A DNA stretch of 64,000 nucleotides from Bacteroidota bacterium. GTDB taxonomy: Bacteria; Bacteroidota; Bacteroidia; Flavobacteriales; Flavobacteriaceae. The stretch spans positions 1-64,000 of the forward strand of contig JAEWJM010000016.1 of NCBI GenBank assembly GCA_023386585.1. The letters run 5' to 3'. The first letter of the stretch is position 1; each line of letters begins with the position of its first letter. Position numbers and translations under genes: made by a program. Positions 17,058 through 26,154 of this stretch are shown here, piece by piece. The notes beneath the pieces were generated by a model. That model had not been told where the DNA came from and did no database searches. It worked only from the letters and a program-made list of their open reading frames with translations.

Positions 17058-17918
17058 ATGAAGTTATACCCGATAGAAAGCGGAAATTTTAAGCTCGACG
17101 GCGGAGCGATGTTTGGCGTCGTACCGAAATCGATATGGAACAAGACAAATCCGGCCGATGAAAACAACATGATTGACATTGCCGCGCGATGCCTGCTGAT
17201 CGAGGAAGGTAACCGGCTGATCCTGATCGACAATGGGTTGGGAGACAAGCAATCCGAGAAATTCTTCAGCTATTATTCGCTTTGGGGCGACCATTCGCTT
17301 GACAAGAGTTTGGCGCACTATGGCTTTAGCAGAAACGACATCACCGATGTCTTCATGACGCATCTTCATTTTGACCATTGCGGCGGAAGCGTTCGGTGGA
17401 ACAAGGATCGCACGGGTTATGAACCTGCTTTTCCGAATGCAATTTATTGGAGCAATGAAAGCCATTGGAAGTGGGCGACGGTTCCCAATGCTCGCGAAAA
17501 AGCTTCTTTTTTGCCCGAAAATATCCTTCCGATGCAGGAAAGCGGGCAGCTGAAATTCGTGAACAGGGGCGAGGGCGATTTTATTCACAGCCCTGAGCTT
17601 GGTTTCGGGATTTTCTTCGCCGACGGCCATACCGAAAAAATGATGATTCCGCAGATTTCATACAACGATAAAACAATATGTTTCATGGCGGATCTTGTGC
17701 CAACGGCAGGACACTTGCCGCTTCCCTATGTCATGGGCTACGATACCAGGCCGTTGTTGACACTTCGCGAAAAAGCTAAATTTTTGGAGAAGGCGGCAGA
17801 TGAAGGATTTTATCTTTTCCTCGAGCACGATGCGCATAACGAAATCATCACCGTGGAGCGCACGGAACGAGGCGTACGAATGAAGGAAAGGTTTAGTTGT
17901 GAGGATATCTTAAGATAA
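17058..17918 (+). CDS. Metallo-beta-lactamase-fold hydrolase
   Basis: This 286-residue protein has no signal peptide. The HxHxDH metal motif is present as THLHFDHCGG (near residue 111). Further metal ligands probably include the HTE in FADGHTEKM (near 197) and the His of LEHDAH near the C-terminus. It belongs to the quorum-quenching lactonase-like branch by overall layout, but substrate cannot be read from sequence. It is divergent from sufA with about 165 bases between the starts. The ATG giving MKLYPIESGNFKLDG is preferred over one eight codons upstream. Confidence 0.9.
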   Translation: MKLYPIESGNFKLDGGAMFGVVPKSIWNKTNPADENNMIDIAARCLLIEEGNRLILIDNGLGDKQSEKFFSYYSLWGDHSLDKSLAHYGFSRNDITDVFMTHLHFDHCGGSVRWNKDRTGYEPAFPNAIYWSNESHWKWATVPNAREKASFLPENILPMQESGQLKFVNRGEGDFIHSPELGFGIFFADGHTEKMMIPQISYNDKTICFMADLVPTAGHLPLPYVMGYDTRPLLTLREKAKFLEKAADEGFYLFLEHDAHNEIITVERTERGVRMKERFSCEDILR

Positions 17919-17992
17919 CGTTAATCCAAAAACCGACTGTAACAAAAAAATCTATTTTAGACCAATTTTTGAATTTTAAATCCTGAAACATA

Positions 17993-19612
17993 ATGAATTT
18001 AATTAAAAACTATTGCCTTACGGTAGTCGCTGTTATGGCGGTCTCAACGTTGTCGGCGCAGAAAAAATCGACTTCGACCGTAGATTACAACAAGATCCCG
18101 GCAAAGGTCGGAGCTATCAAGGAATCCGACATGAAACGTTGGAGCCATCTTGACCTGGTAAAGGATACGATTCCAGGGATGAGCGTCGACAGGGCATATT
18201 CTGAACTTCTAAAGAATAAAAAAGGTACAACCGTTATTGTCGGCGTAGTTGATTCTGGTGTGGATATCGATCACGAAGACCTGAAATCGGTAATCTGGAC
18301 AAACCCGAAAGAGATTGCAGGAAACAACATCGACGACGATCACAACGGCTACGTTGACGATGTCCACGGATGGAATTTCCTTGGCGATGCAAATAATGAA
18401 AATCTTGAAATGACGCGCATCCTGAAAAAGGGTGACGACGGATCGGAAAACTACAAGAAAGCAAAAGCCGCTTACGATGCTCAATATTCAGAAATCATGA
18501 TGGGCAAGCAGCAAGTCGATTTTATCTTCAACGCAAAAAAACTCGTTAGCGATTATCTGAAAAAAGACGATTTTACAATCGAAGAAGTAAAAGCAATCGA
18601 TACAAAAGATCCGTCGCTGTTACAGGCAAAAAATGTAATCGCAAGCATTCTTGCCCAAACCGGGCCAAGCTTCAATGAAGAACTGAACGGCTTCAAAAAG
18701 CAGGTTTACGACATGCTTGATTACAACCTCAACAAGGACTTTGACGGACGCAAGATCGTTGGCGACAACCCAGACGACATCAACGACCGCAAATACGGAA
18801 ACAACAATGTAACCGGTCCTGAGAAAGAAGGCGCACTTCACGGGACACACGTTGCCGGAATCATCGCGGCAGGAAGAAATAACGGGATTGGAAGCGATGG
18901 TGTAGCACAAAACGTACTGATTATGCCGGTTCGCGCGGTACCAAATGGAGACGAATACGACAAAGATGTTGCGCTTGCCATACGTTATGCTGTTGATAAT
19001 GGCGCGAAAGTCATCAACGGAAGCTTTGGAAAAGCGTTTTCTCCACACAGGGATTGGGTTTGGGACGCGTTAAAATATGCTGCATCGAAAGATGTTCTTA
19101 TCGTTTTTGCCGCCGGAAACGACGGGCACGACATCGACCTTCCTGAATTCAGGGATTACCCAACCGATGCCGGCGACGACACTAAAGAAATTACAGATAA
19201 CGTTCTGACAATCGGAGCATTGAACTATTCGCTTGGCGAAAATCTCGTTGCCGGATTCTCAAACTACGGAAAACGAAATGTTGACGTGTTTTCTCCGGGA
19301 ATGAAAATCTATTCTTCAGTTCCGAACAACAAATACCTTTACGAGCAAGGAACTTCAATGGCATCGCCAAATGCCGCAGGTGTTGCGGCATTGGTGCGGT
19401 CGTATTATCCAAATCTTTCGGCAAAACAGGTAAAACAAATCCTGATGGAGTCCGGAACGCCGCTAACTACAGAGGTTGCGCTTGGTGAAAATCAGGAAAA
19501 GCGCCCGTTCAGCGAAGCTTCGAAATCTGGCAGAATGATCAATGCTTACAATGCATTGCAGATGGCCGAGAAAATGTCGAAAGGTAAAATGCCAAAGCAG
19601 CTTAAGGGATAA
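17993..19612 (+). CDS. Secreted subtilisin-like S8 serine protease
   Basis: This 539-residue protein has a signal peptide ending TLSAQ. The catalytic triad is Asp87 in VVDSGVD, His near 285 in HGTHVAG and Ser near 454 in GTSMASPNAAG. A long insertion of about 150 residues lies between the Asp and His blocks, as in other flavobacterial S8 proteases. No C-terminal type IX sorting domain is seen, so it is probably periplasmic or retained in the envelope. The stop overlaps the start of the next gene (TAATG), so the two peptidases are co-translated. Confidence 0.93.
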   Translation: MNLIKNYCLTVVAVMAVSTLSAQKKSTSTVDYNKIPAKVGAIKESDMKRWSHLDLVKDTIPGMSVDRAYSELLKNKKGTTVIVGVVDSGVDIDHEDLKSVIWTNPKEIAGNNIDDDHNGYVDDVHGWNFLGDANNENLEMTRILKKGDDGSENYKKAKAAYDAQYSEIMMGKQQVDFIFNAKKLVSDYLKKDDFTIEEVKAIDTKDPSLLQAKNVIASILAQTGPSFNEELNGFKKQVYDMLDYNLNKDFDGRKIVGDNPDDINDRKYGNNNVTGPEKEGALHGTHVAGIIAAGRNNGIGSDGVAQNVLIMPVRAVPNGDEYDKDVALAIRYAVDNGAKVINGSFGKAFSPHRDWVWDALKYAASKDVLIVFAAGNDGHDIDLPEFRDYPTDAGDDTKEITDNVLTIGALNYSLGENLVAGFSNYGKRNVDVFSPGMKIYSSVPNNKYLYEQGTSMASPNAAGVAALVRSYYPNLSAKQVKQILMESGTPLTTEVALGENQEKRPFSEASKSGRMINAYNALQMAEKMSKGKMPKQLKG

Positions 19613-21489
19613 TGAATAAATTGTTTGCACTCGCGCTGGTTTGTTTGTCCATTACGATCGGGAATTCACAAAACGCTCCTTATTGGCAGCAGCACGTTGA
19701 TTATAAAATGGACGTGTCGATGGATGTGAAAACCTACCGCTATCACGGAACCCAAAAACTGGTCTACACCAATAATTCGCCCGACACGCTTCGAAAAGTC
19801 TTTTATCACCTGTATCCAAACGCTTTCCAACCGGGAAGCGAAATGGATATGCGGGTTCGCACGATCAAAGATCCTGACGGCCGAATGGTAACAAAGACTA
19901 AAGTCGACGGCAAAGATGTCAAGGAAAGCCGCATCAAAAACCTGAAACCAAATGAGATGGGCTTTTTGAAAATTGCCAATTTCAAACAGGACGGCGCAAC
20001 GGCAACCGCAAAGGAAGTTGAAACCATTCTCGAGGTAACGCTGGCAAAGCCAATTTTACCCGGCGGAAAAACGACGTTTACCCTTGATTTTGAGGGACAA
20101 GTTCCCGTGCAGATCAGGCGCTCCGGAAGGAACAACGCCGAAGGTGTAGAACTCTCGATGGCGCAATGGTATCCGAAGTTGGCCGAATATGATTTCGAAG
20201 GCTGGCACGCCGATCCGTACATTGCCCGCGAATTCTACGGCGTTTGGGGCGATTTCGATGTCAGCATTACAATCGACAGCAACTATATTTTAGGAGGATC
20301 GGGTTATCTGCAGAACAGAAACCAAATCGGCTACGGCTATGAAGATCCCGGAACAACCGTGAAGCGCGACAAAAAAACCAAGACACTTACGTGGCATTTT
20401 ATCGCACCGAATGTTCACGATTTTACTTGGGCTGCCGATAAAAATTACCTTCATGACACCGCTAAAGTTCCGAATGGCGCAACGCTTCATTTCCTTTACA
20501 AAAACAACCCAAAGATCATCGACAATTGGAAAAAGCTGCAGCCTGCAACGGTTCAGCTGATGCAGTTCTACAATGAAGTAATTGGCAAATATCCATACGA
20601 TCAATACTCGGTAATCCAGGGTGGCGACGGCGGAATGGAATATGCGATGTGCACGTTGATCCTGGGCGAAGGGACTTATCAGGGACTTGTTGGCGTGACC
20701 GCTCACGAGATGGGCCACTCGTGGTTTCAGCACGTATTGGGAACGAACGAGTCGAAACACGGCTGGATGGACGAAGGTTTCACATCGTTTCTTGAGGATC
20801 TTGGCATGAACGAGATCGCAGAGAAGAAGGTGGAAAACCCGTTTGCAGGAACTTACAATGCCTATTTTTCAATGGCGAATTCCGGCAAGGAACAGCCGCA
20901 AACAACCCATGCTGACCGCTATGATGAGAACCGATTGTACAGCATTGCTGCATACAGCAAAGGCGAGATTTTCCTCAGCCAGCTGATTTACGTTATCGGA
21001 AAGGAAAATCTGATGAAAACCTTGAAAAGGTATTATTCCGAATTCAAGTTCAAACACCCAACACCTAATGATATCAAGCGAACTGCCGAGAAAGTTTCCG
21101 GCTCCGAACTCGACTGGTACCTGACCGATTGGACCGAAACGACAAATACCATCGATTATGGAATTAAGGACGTTCGCGAAAACGGAAAGCAAACAGTGAT
21201 TTCGCTTGAGAGGATTGGCAGGATGCCGATGCCGATTGACATTGTAATCGAATATACCGACGGTTCAAAGGAAAGTTTTTACATACCGCTGCGGATGATG
21301 AGCTTCGTGAAAGATAACCCTTATCCGGCGATCAAACGGACTGTTTTGGCCGATTGGGCCTGGGGAAATCCCGATTATGAGTTTATCGTCAATTCGGCAA
21401 AACAAAACATCAAATCGGTTACAATCGATCCAAGTGGACTAATGGCCGATGTAAAAAAGGATAACAACCTCTATACGGCAAAACCATAA
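19612..21489 (+). CDS. M1 family metallopeptidase (aminopeptidase N-like)
   Basis: This 625-residue protein has a signal peptide (…ITIGNSQ). The gluzincin motif is HEMGH at ~364-368, with the third zinc ligand Glu near 387 in DEGFTSF. The exopeptidase GGMEY motif is present as GDGGMEYAMC just before. It probably trims peptides in the periplasm or at the surface, perhaps acting on products of the S8 protease encoded immediately upstream. A strong terminator follows 6 bases after the stop. Confidence 0.94.
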   Translation: MNKLFALALVCLSITIGNSQNAPYWQQHVDYKMDVSMDVKTYRYHGTQKLVYTNNSPDTLRKVFYHLYPNAFQPGSEMDMRVRTIKDPDGRMVTKTKVDGKDVKESRIKNLKPNEMGFLKIANFKQDGATATAKEVETILEVTLAKPILPGGKTTFTLDFEGQVPVQIRRSGRNNAEGVELSMAQWYPKLAEYDFEGWHADPYIAREFYGVWGDFDVSITIDSNYILGGSGYLQNRNQIGYGYEDPGTTVKRDKKTKTLTWHFIAPNVHDFTWAADKNYLHDTAKVPNGATLHFLYKNNPKIIDNWKKLQPATVQLMQFYNEVIGKYPYDQYSVIQGGDGGMEYAMCTLILGEGTYQGLVGVTAHEMGHSWFQHVLGTNESKHGWMDEGFTSFLEDLGMNEIAEKKVENPFAGTYNAYFSMANSGKEQPQTTHADRYDENRLYSIAAYSKGEIFLSQLIYVIGKENLMKTLKRYYSEFKFKHPTPNDIKRTAEKVSGSELDWYLTDWTETTNTIDYGIKDVRENGKQTVISLERIGRMPMPIDIVIEYTDGSKESFYIPLRMMSFVKDNPYPAIKRTVLADWAWGNPDYEFIVNSAKQNIKSVTIDPSGLMADVKKDNNLYTAKP

Positions 21490-21495
21490 ATATTA

Positions 21496-21524
21496 AACCC
21501 TCCGTTTCAGGAGGGTTTTTTTAT
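21496..21524 (+). terminator. Intrinsic terminator after the M1 peptidase gene
   Basis: AACCCTCC (21496-21503) pairs perfectly with GGAGGGTT (21510-21517) over a GTTTCA loop and is followed by a T run. It ends the S8-M1 peptidase transcript. Confidence 0.92.
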
Positions 21525-21671
21525 TGGCGAGTTGGGTTAGGTAGTTGGTCATCCGCTTTATTTGCAGCAGTTGCTTCTTCAACCTGCGGATATTGCTTGG
21601 GATAAAATTAGCTGATGAAAGCGTGCCGCTCATTCCATAATTCTAACAAAAAATTATAAGATTATCATATT

Positions 21672-21679
21672 TACCTTTG
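21672..21679 (+). promoter_or_regulatory. Putative -7 box of rnpA
   Basis: TACCTTTG ends only four bases before the rnpA ATG, so the transcript may be leaderless or nearly so. Confidence 0.6.
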
Positions 21680-21683
21680 CAGG

Positions 21684-22064
21684 ATGAACCAGACCTATCC
21701 TACCAGCGAAAAATTAAAAAGCCGCAAAACGATCGACCTTCTTTTCTCGGAAGGAAAGTCAATTGCGCGGTTCCCGCTGAGGCTGGTGTATGTCGAAGTA
21801 CCAACGTTGGAAGTCCCGTTGAAAATGGGTGTTTCGGCATCAAAAAAGCATTTCAAAAAAGCGGTGGATAGGAATTATGTGAAACGAATCCTACGAGAAG
21901 CGTACCGCGTTAACAAACAGCTGCTAAGCGGACTCGAATCAAAATACGCCGTAATGCTGCTCTATCAATCTAAGGAGCTTCCTGATTTCCATCAGGTAAA
22001 CGCTAATGCTGCGAAACTCTTTTTAAAATTTGCGGAAACGGCGAAGAGCGGAAACGAGCAGTAA
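21684..22064 (+). CDS. rnpA: Ribonuclease P protein component
   Basis: This 126-residue basic protein carries the RnpA signature VDRNYVKRILREAYR (near residues 62-76) and the N-terminal KLKSRKTIDLLFSEGKS. It is the protein cofactor of the RNase P ribozyme in 5' tRNA maturation. In many bacteria rnpA is next to rpmH near the origin; here rpmH is not adjacent, and an S41 protease gene follows. It is preceded by the peptidase terminator and its own promoter. Confidence 0.95.
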   Translation: MNQTYPTSEKLKSRKTIDLLFSEGKSIARFPLRLVYVEVPTLEVPLKMGVSASKKHFKKAVDRNYVKRILREAYRVNKQLLSGLESKYAVMLLYQSKELPDFHQVNANAAKLFLKFAETAKSGNEQ

Positions 22065-22220
22065 TATTTGGAAGCGCGATTCGTTAGTTACTGAATACCA
22101 CCGCCGACGGATCACGAGAATCCGCGTAAAAGCCCTTAAGTAGCCTGCATTTTATTGCGCATTAATTGTTACATTAGTCGCCCTCATTTCTCACGGATTG
22201 AGAGCATAAATTTTACGAAA

Positions 22221-23858
22221 ATGAAGATGAATTTTAAGAAGAGATATGTACTTCCGGCTGTTGCCGCTGCTTTTGTTTGTGTCGGCGCCGGCGTCCGCGA
22301 TGATTTTTTCGAAATCGCAAAGCAGGTTGAAATTTTTACGACATTGTTCAAGGCCGTCAATATGAATTATGTCGATGAGACCAATCCTGCCGAACTGATG
22401 GATCACGCCATTAAAAGCATGCTCGCGGACCTCGATCCGTACACAGTTTATTTCAACGAACAGGACGTAGTCAAATTCAAAATAAACAATACCGGCGAGT
22501 ACACAGGAATAGGCGCCATGATTACCCGAAAAGAAGGAACGCTGATAGTGAAAGAGCCTTACAAAGGCTATCCGGCAGATAAAGCCGGACTCAAAGCAGG
22601 TGATGAAATTATCCAGATCGGCGATGTTAACCTTGAAGATTTTAAGGATGATGCCGGCCAACTTCTACGCGGCGCCAAAAATGCCAAAATCGACATCAAA
22701 TACAGAAGGCAGGGCAAGATTCAATCAACGCAAATCGTACTGGAAGAAGTCGAGCTGAAAGCAGTTCCGTTCTCATCAAAAGTTGACGATAAAACCGGCT
22801 ATATCGTGTTGTCGCAGTTTAACCGCAAAGCAACGTTGGAAACAAAGGAAGCGCTTGAGCAATTGAAAAGGGAAGGAGCGGAGCGCATCATTCTCGACTT
22901 GCGCGGAAACCCGGGCGGATTGCTTGCCGAAGCGGTCAACATCTGCAATCTCTTTGTGCCGAAAAACGAAGTTATAGTAACGACAAAGTCGAAAATTGAA
23001 AAGCACAACAATACTTATAAAACCACGCGCGACCCGATCGATACCGAAATTCCGCTGGTTATCCTTGTTGACGGGCACAGCGCATCCGCTTCGGAAATTG
23101 TAGCCGGAGCGCTGCAGGATCTTGACCGCGCGGTCATCGTCGGAAGCCGGAGTTTCGGTAAGGGACTTGTTCAAAGGCCGATCGACCTGACTTATGGAAC
23201 GCAATTGAAAATTACGATTTCGAGATATTATACGCCTTCGGGACGTTGCATTCAGGCGCTCGATTATTCGCACCGCGATAAGGACGGAAAAGCAATTCGT
23301 ACCGATGCTGCAAAATACAATGCGTTTAAGACGCGCAAAGGAAGGCCGGTTTACGACGGCGGGGGAATCCTTCCCGATGTTGAGCTCGCCGAAACAAAGC
23401 TCAGCCCCATCACGGAAGCGCTTATCAAGAACGACGGCATTTTCAACTACGTTACGACTTACTACTACAAGAATCCAAATCTTGGCGATAAAATTCCGAC
23501 GGTTACCGATGCTGATTTTGCCGATTTCAAAGCTTATCTGAAAAAGGAGAAATTCACATTCGACACCGATACGGAAATCGCTCTTAAAAACATGCTTGCC
23601 GCTGCGAAACGCGAAAAAATCGATGCCGGAATTACTGCCGAGTATCAGTCATTGCTGAATTCACTTCAGAAAAGTGAAGAGCTCCAGCTGAATCAGAACC
23701 AGAAGGAAATCAAGAACCTGATGCTGGATGAAATCATCAAGCGTTATCAATACAAAGAAGGGCTTTACCAATATTACACAAAAAACAATTCCGAGATCCG
23801 CAAGGCAATCGCGATACTCGACAATGCAGCTGAGTACAACAAGATACTGAAACTGTAA
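22221..23858 (+). CDS. S41 family carboxy-terminal processing protease
   Basis: This 545-residue protein has an N-terminal signal or anchor (KRYVLPAVAAAFVCVGAG), a PDZ domain (about 75-155, with YKGYPADKAGLKAGDEI) and an S41 catalytic domain. The Ser is in GHSASASEIVAG (near 290) and the Lys in SFGKGLVQ (near 313). It is related to CtpA/Tsp proteases that act on envelope proteins. The ATG at 22221 is chosen because the upstream in-frame codons are not signal-like; 22227 is also possible. Its stop overlaps the start of the OmpA-domain gene. Confidence 0.92.
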   Translation: MKMNFKKRYVLPAVAAAFVCVGAGVRDDFFEIAKQVEIFTTLFKAVNMNYVDETNPAELMDHAIKSMLADLDPYTVYFNEQDVVKFKINNTGEYTGIGAMITRKEGTLIVKEPYKGYPADKAGLKAGDEIIQIGDVNLEDFKDDAGQLLRGAKNAKIDIKYRRQGKIQSTQIVLEEVELKAVPFSSKVDDKTGYIVLSQFNRKATLETKEALEQLKREGAERIILDLRGNPGGLLAEAVNICNLFVPKNEVIVTTKSKIEKHNNTYKTTRDPIDTEIPLVILVDGHSASASEIVAGALQDLDRAVIVGSRSFGKGLVQRPIDLTYGTQLKITISRYYTPSGRCIQALDYSHRDKDGKAIRTDAAKYNAFKTRKGRPVYDGGGILPDVELAETKLSPITEALIKNDGIFNYVTTYYYKNPNLGDKIPTVTDADFADFKAYLKKEKFTFDTDTEIALKNMLAAAKREKIDAGITAEYQSLLNSLQKSEELQLNQNQKEIKNLMLDEIIKRYQYKEGLYQYYTKNNSEIRKAIAILDNAAEYNKILKL

Positions 23859-24673
23859 TGAGGATTTTCCTAAAACTCCTGCTGTTGTTTTTCGCCGGTT
23901 TCATCTACGCCCAGGAAGAAGTTGTGCATTCGGTTTATTTCGATTTTGATAAATATTCGCTAGACGAAAAACAGGCGGACGCAGTGGTAAATTATATCAA
24001 ATCAACCGACTCGACCCGCATCGAATCGATCCAGATTTTTGGTTATACTGATGATATCGGAAAGGAAGCCTACAATTTCAAGCTTTCGACTAACCGCGCC
24101 AACACGATCAAAGAAGTCCTGGTCAAGAATGGAATCCGAAATAAAATTATCGTGACCATAGAAGGCAAAGGCCGAATCCTGATCGATGACGATGTCGTTG
24201 AAAACCTGCCCGAAAAGCGGTCAAAAAACCGACGTGTCGATGTGGTGCTTAATCTGAAAGCGCTGCCGAAAATCGAACTTCCCGGATTTTATACGACGGT
24301 CCAGAAAAAGCACATCGTTGGTGACCACATTTACCTTGAAAATCTTTTGTTTGAACGCGGAAGCAGCAAACTGACTTTCGAAGCGAAGAGCCAACTCGAC
24401 AAAGTAGCGAAGTTGCTTCAGAAATACAAAAACCTCAAGTTTGAAATCCAAGGCCACGTGTGCTGTACTCCGCCGTACCAAAAGGAAGCGATCGACCGGG
24501 AAACCAGGAAAAGGCAATTGTCGCAGAATAGGGCAGAGGCTGTGTATAAATATCTTGTCTTCAAAAAAATCGCTAAGACGCGAATGACATTTAAGGGTTA
24601 TGGAAATACCGTTCCGCTTGGAAAAGGCCCTGAATACGACCGGCGTGTAGAATTGGTGATCACTGAGATCTAA
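23858..24673 (+). CDS. Protein with two OmpA-like peptidoglycan-binding domains
   Basis: This 271-residue protein has a signal peptide (LLLLFFAGFIYAQ) and two OmpA C-terminal-type domains at about 20-128 and 150-271. Domain 1 has YFDFDKYSLDEKQADAV and KRSKNRRVDVVLN; domain 2 has LLFERGSSKLTFEAKSQL and YDRRVELVI. There is no beta-barrel, so it is probably a periplasmic cell-wall-binding protein. It is coupled by a one-base overlap to the S41 protease gene, suggesting joint work at the cell wall. Its 3' end overlaps the convergent acetyltransferase gene by four bases. Confidence 0.88.
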   Translation: MRIFLKLLLLFFAGFIYAQEEVVHSVYFDFDKYSLDEKQADAVVNYIKSTDSTRIESIQIFGYTDDIGKEAYNFKLSTNRANTIKEVLVKNGIRNKIIVTIEGKGRILIDDDVVENLPEKRSKNRRVDVVLNLKALPKIELPGFYTTVQKKHIVGDHIYLENLLFERGSSKLTFEAKSQLDKVAKLLQKYKNLKFEIQGHVCCTPPYQKEAIDRETRKRQLSQNRAEAVYKYLVFKKIAKTRMTFKGYGNTVPLGKGPEYDRRVELVITEI

Positions 24674-25116
24674 TCCACGTCGCGCAGCATTTCTATATGC
24701 GGAATGTCATCCTCGAGGTACGGCTCACCAATTGCGGCGAATTGATGTTCCTCGTAAAAGTTCCGAAGATAAAGCTGGGCTGAAATCGTGATTTTTGTTT
24801 CGCCGAAGTGCCTTCTGATTCCGACGATCGCTTCGCGCATCAGGTCGTGGCCGAATGCGCGGTTCCTGAATTCCCTTGCAACAACAACACGCCCTATTGA
24901 GGCATTTTGAAAATAATCGCCCGGTTTGAACAGTCGTGCATAACCAATGATGTTGCCGTCGAGTTCACCAATCACGTGCAGCGCCTTCCGATCTTTACCG
25001 TCTATGTCCGGATAAACGCAATTTTGCTCCACTATAAAGACATCGCTCCGCAATTGCAGCACATCGTGTAGTTCGTCAGCAGAAAGCTCGTTAAATCGCT
25101 TTATTTTCCATTTCAT
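24670..25116 (-). CDS. GNAT acetyltransferase, ElaA type
   Basis: This 148-residue GNAT protein resembles ElaA: KRFNELSADELHDVLQLRSDVFIVEQNCVYPDIDGKD at the start and an acetyl-CoA-binding region RVVVAREFRNRAFGHDLMREA (near 76-96). The acceptor substrate is unknown. It lies six bases downstream of the DUF4837 lipoprotein gene and is probably co-transcribed with it. Confidence 0.88.
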   Translation of the reverse strand: MKWKIKRFNELSADELHDVLQLRSDVFIVEQNCVYPDIDGKDRKALHVIGELDGNIIGYARLFKPGDYFQNASIGRVVVAREFRNRAFGHDLMREAIVGIRRHFGETKITISAQLYLRNFYEEHQFAAIGEPYLEDDIPHIEMLRDVD

Positions 25117-25122
25117 GATTCG

Positions 25123-26112
25123 TCACTTACTTTCCTGGCTTGGTTTATTAAACTTTATCGATTTTATCATCGCTTCGAGTTCCAGCATAAGGTCGCGTTT
25201 TTCTTTCGACGGCGCATAGCAAAAACCTTCGAGCACGAGGATCCGTTTATTTGCGCAATCCTGAATCGAATAGTTAATGAACGGTCCCGACATAAAATCA
25301 TTCTTAACTTCCCAGGTTCCCTTCGTTTCAAATGTCGGACGCCCATCAAGCGTTATGTGTGACAGGTAAGGCGCGTAGGCTTCTTCGGTAATCATTCGGG
25401 TATCCGGCGCAGCGCCATGGATGTAGATATTGCCGATAGAATCCCGCATTCGGATGATATTATCAATCGCGTTGGAATTCCGCTCGAGGTATGTATCGGC
25501 AACTTCATAAATCAGAAGGCTGGTGTTTCCGCTGATAATTTCCTTTTTCAGCCACACGAAGTGTTCACTTTCGATTGCATATTTATAGCTGACGGGGATT
25601 TTCAGTGAAATGCCGAACTTCGATTGGATCTTTTTAGGATCGAGCGCCGCCGTATCGATGCGTCTCCAGGTTTCCTCCAACTCGGTCTGCTTCATGAGCT
25701 TTATAAGATAGGGCGCATTTTTCTGGATAAGCGACAGGATCTCGGAGTTTGTCCGGCCGGAAATATGGACAACATTCTGCGGTTTGGCATATTCGTCTGT
25801 AATAATCCTGAAGCTGCTTTGCGGCTCTTTTTTTATGACGATGATATTGCGCCCGCTAGTCATGTATCCTTCAAGAAGCTTTACCGGATATTGATTGATT
25901 GTAAAAAGAGGTTCTTCCTGCGGCAGTCCGACTACCGGGCCGGCAAATTTATTCCTTATGCTGTCGCCGACTTCGCCGTTCCAAAGGTCGTCGTCAATGA
26001 TGACCGACAAAGTATTGATATTGCCTGTAGCGGGAAGCGCCTCGTGGTTTTTCTTCACGCAGGAAATGGCAACAAGGACGATCAACACCAAAAAAAAATG
26101 GGCTCTATTCAT
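25123..26112 (-). CDS. DUF4837 family lipoprotein
   Basis: This 329-residue protein has a lipoprotein signal (LVLIVLVAISC). The mature part matches the DUF4837 pattern of Bacteroidetes, including SVIIDDDLWNGEVGDSIR and a C-terminal GTWEVKNDFMSGPFINY region. Family function is unknown. The ATG at 26112 is chosen because it places the lipobox cysteine near residue 18. It follows the lytic transglycosylase gene on the same strand by 42 bases. Confidence 0.85.
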   Translation of the reverse strand: MNRAHFFLVLIVLVAISCVKKNHEALPATGNINTLSVIIDDDLWNGEVGDSIRNKFAGPVVGLPQEEPLFTINQYPVKLLEGYMTSGRNIIVIKKEPQSSFRIITDEYAKPQNVVHISGRTNSEILSLIQKNAPYLIKLMKQTELEETWRRIDTAALDPKKIQSKFGISLKIPVSYKYAIESEHFVWLKKEIISGNTSLLIYEVADTYLERNSNAIDNIIRMRDSIGNIYIHGAAPDTRMITEEAYAPYLSHITLDGRPTFETKGTWEVKNDFMSGPFINYSIQDCANKRILVLEGFCYAPSKEKRDLMLELEAMIKSIKFNKPSQESK

Positions 26113-26154
26113 CTGAAATGGAATAAAGCCCAAAGTTATCTAAAGTTTCGCTGA

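Noticed and set aside
21525..21671. Possible rpmH or small RNA between the M1 peptidase gene and rnpA
   Set aside because: No frame resembles ribosomal protein L34 and no stable fold or promoter other than that of rnpA was found.
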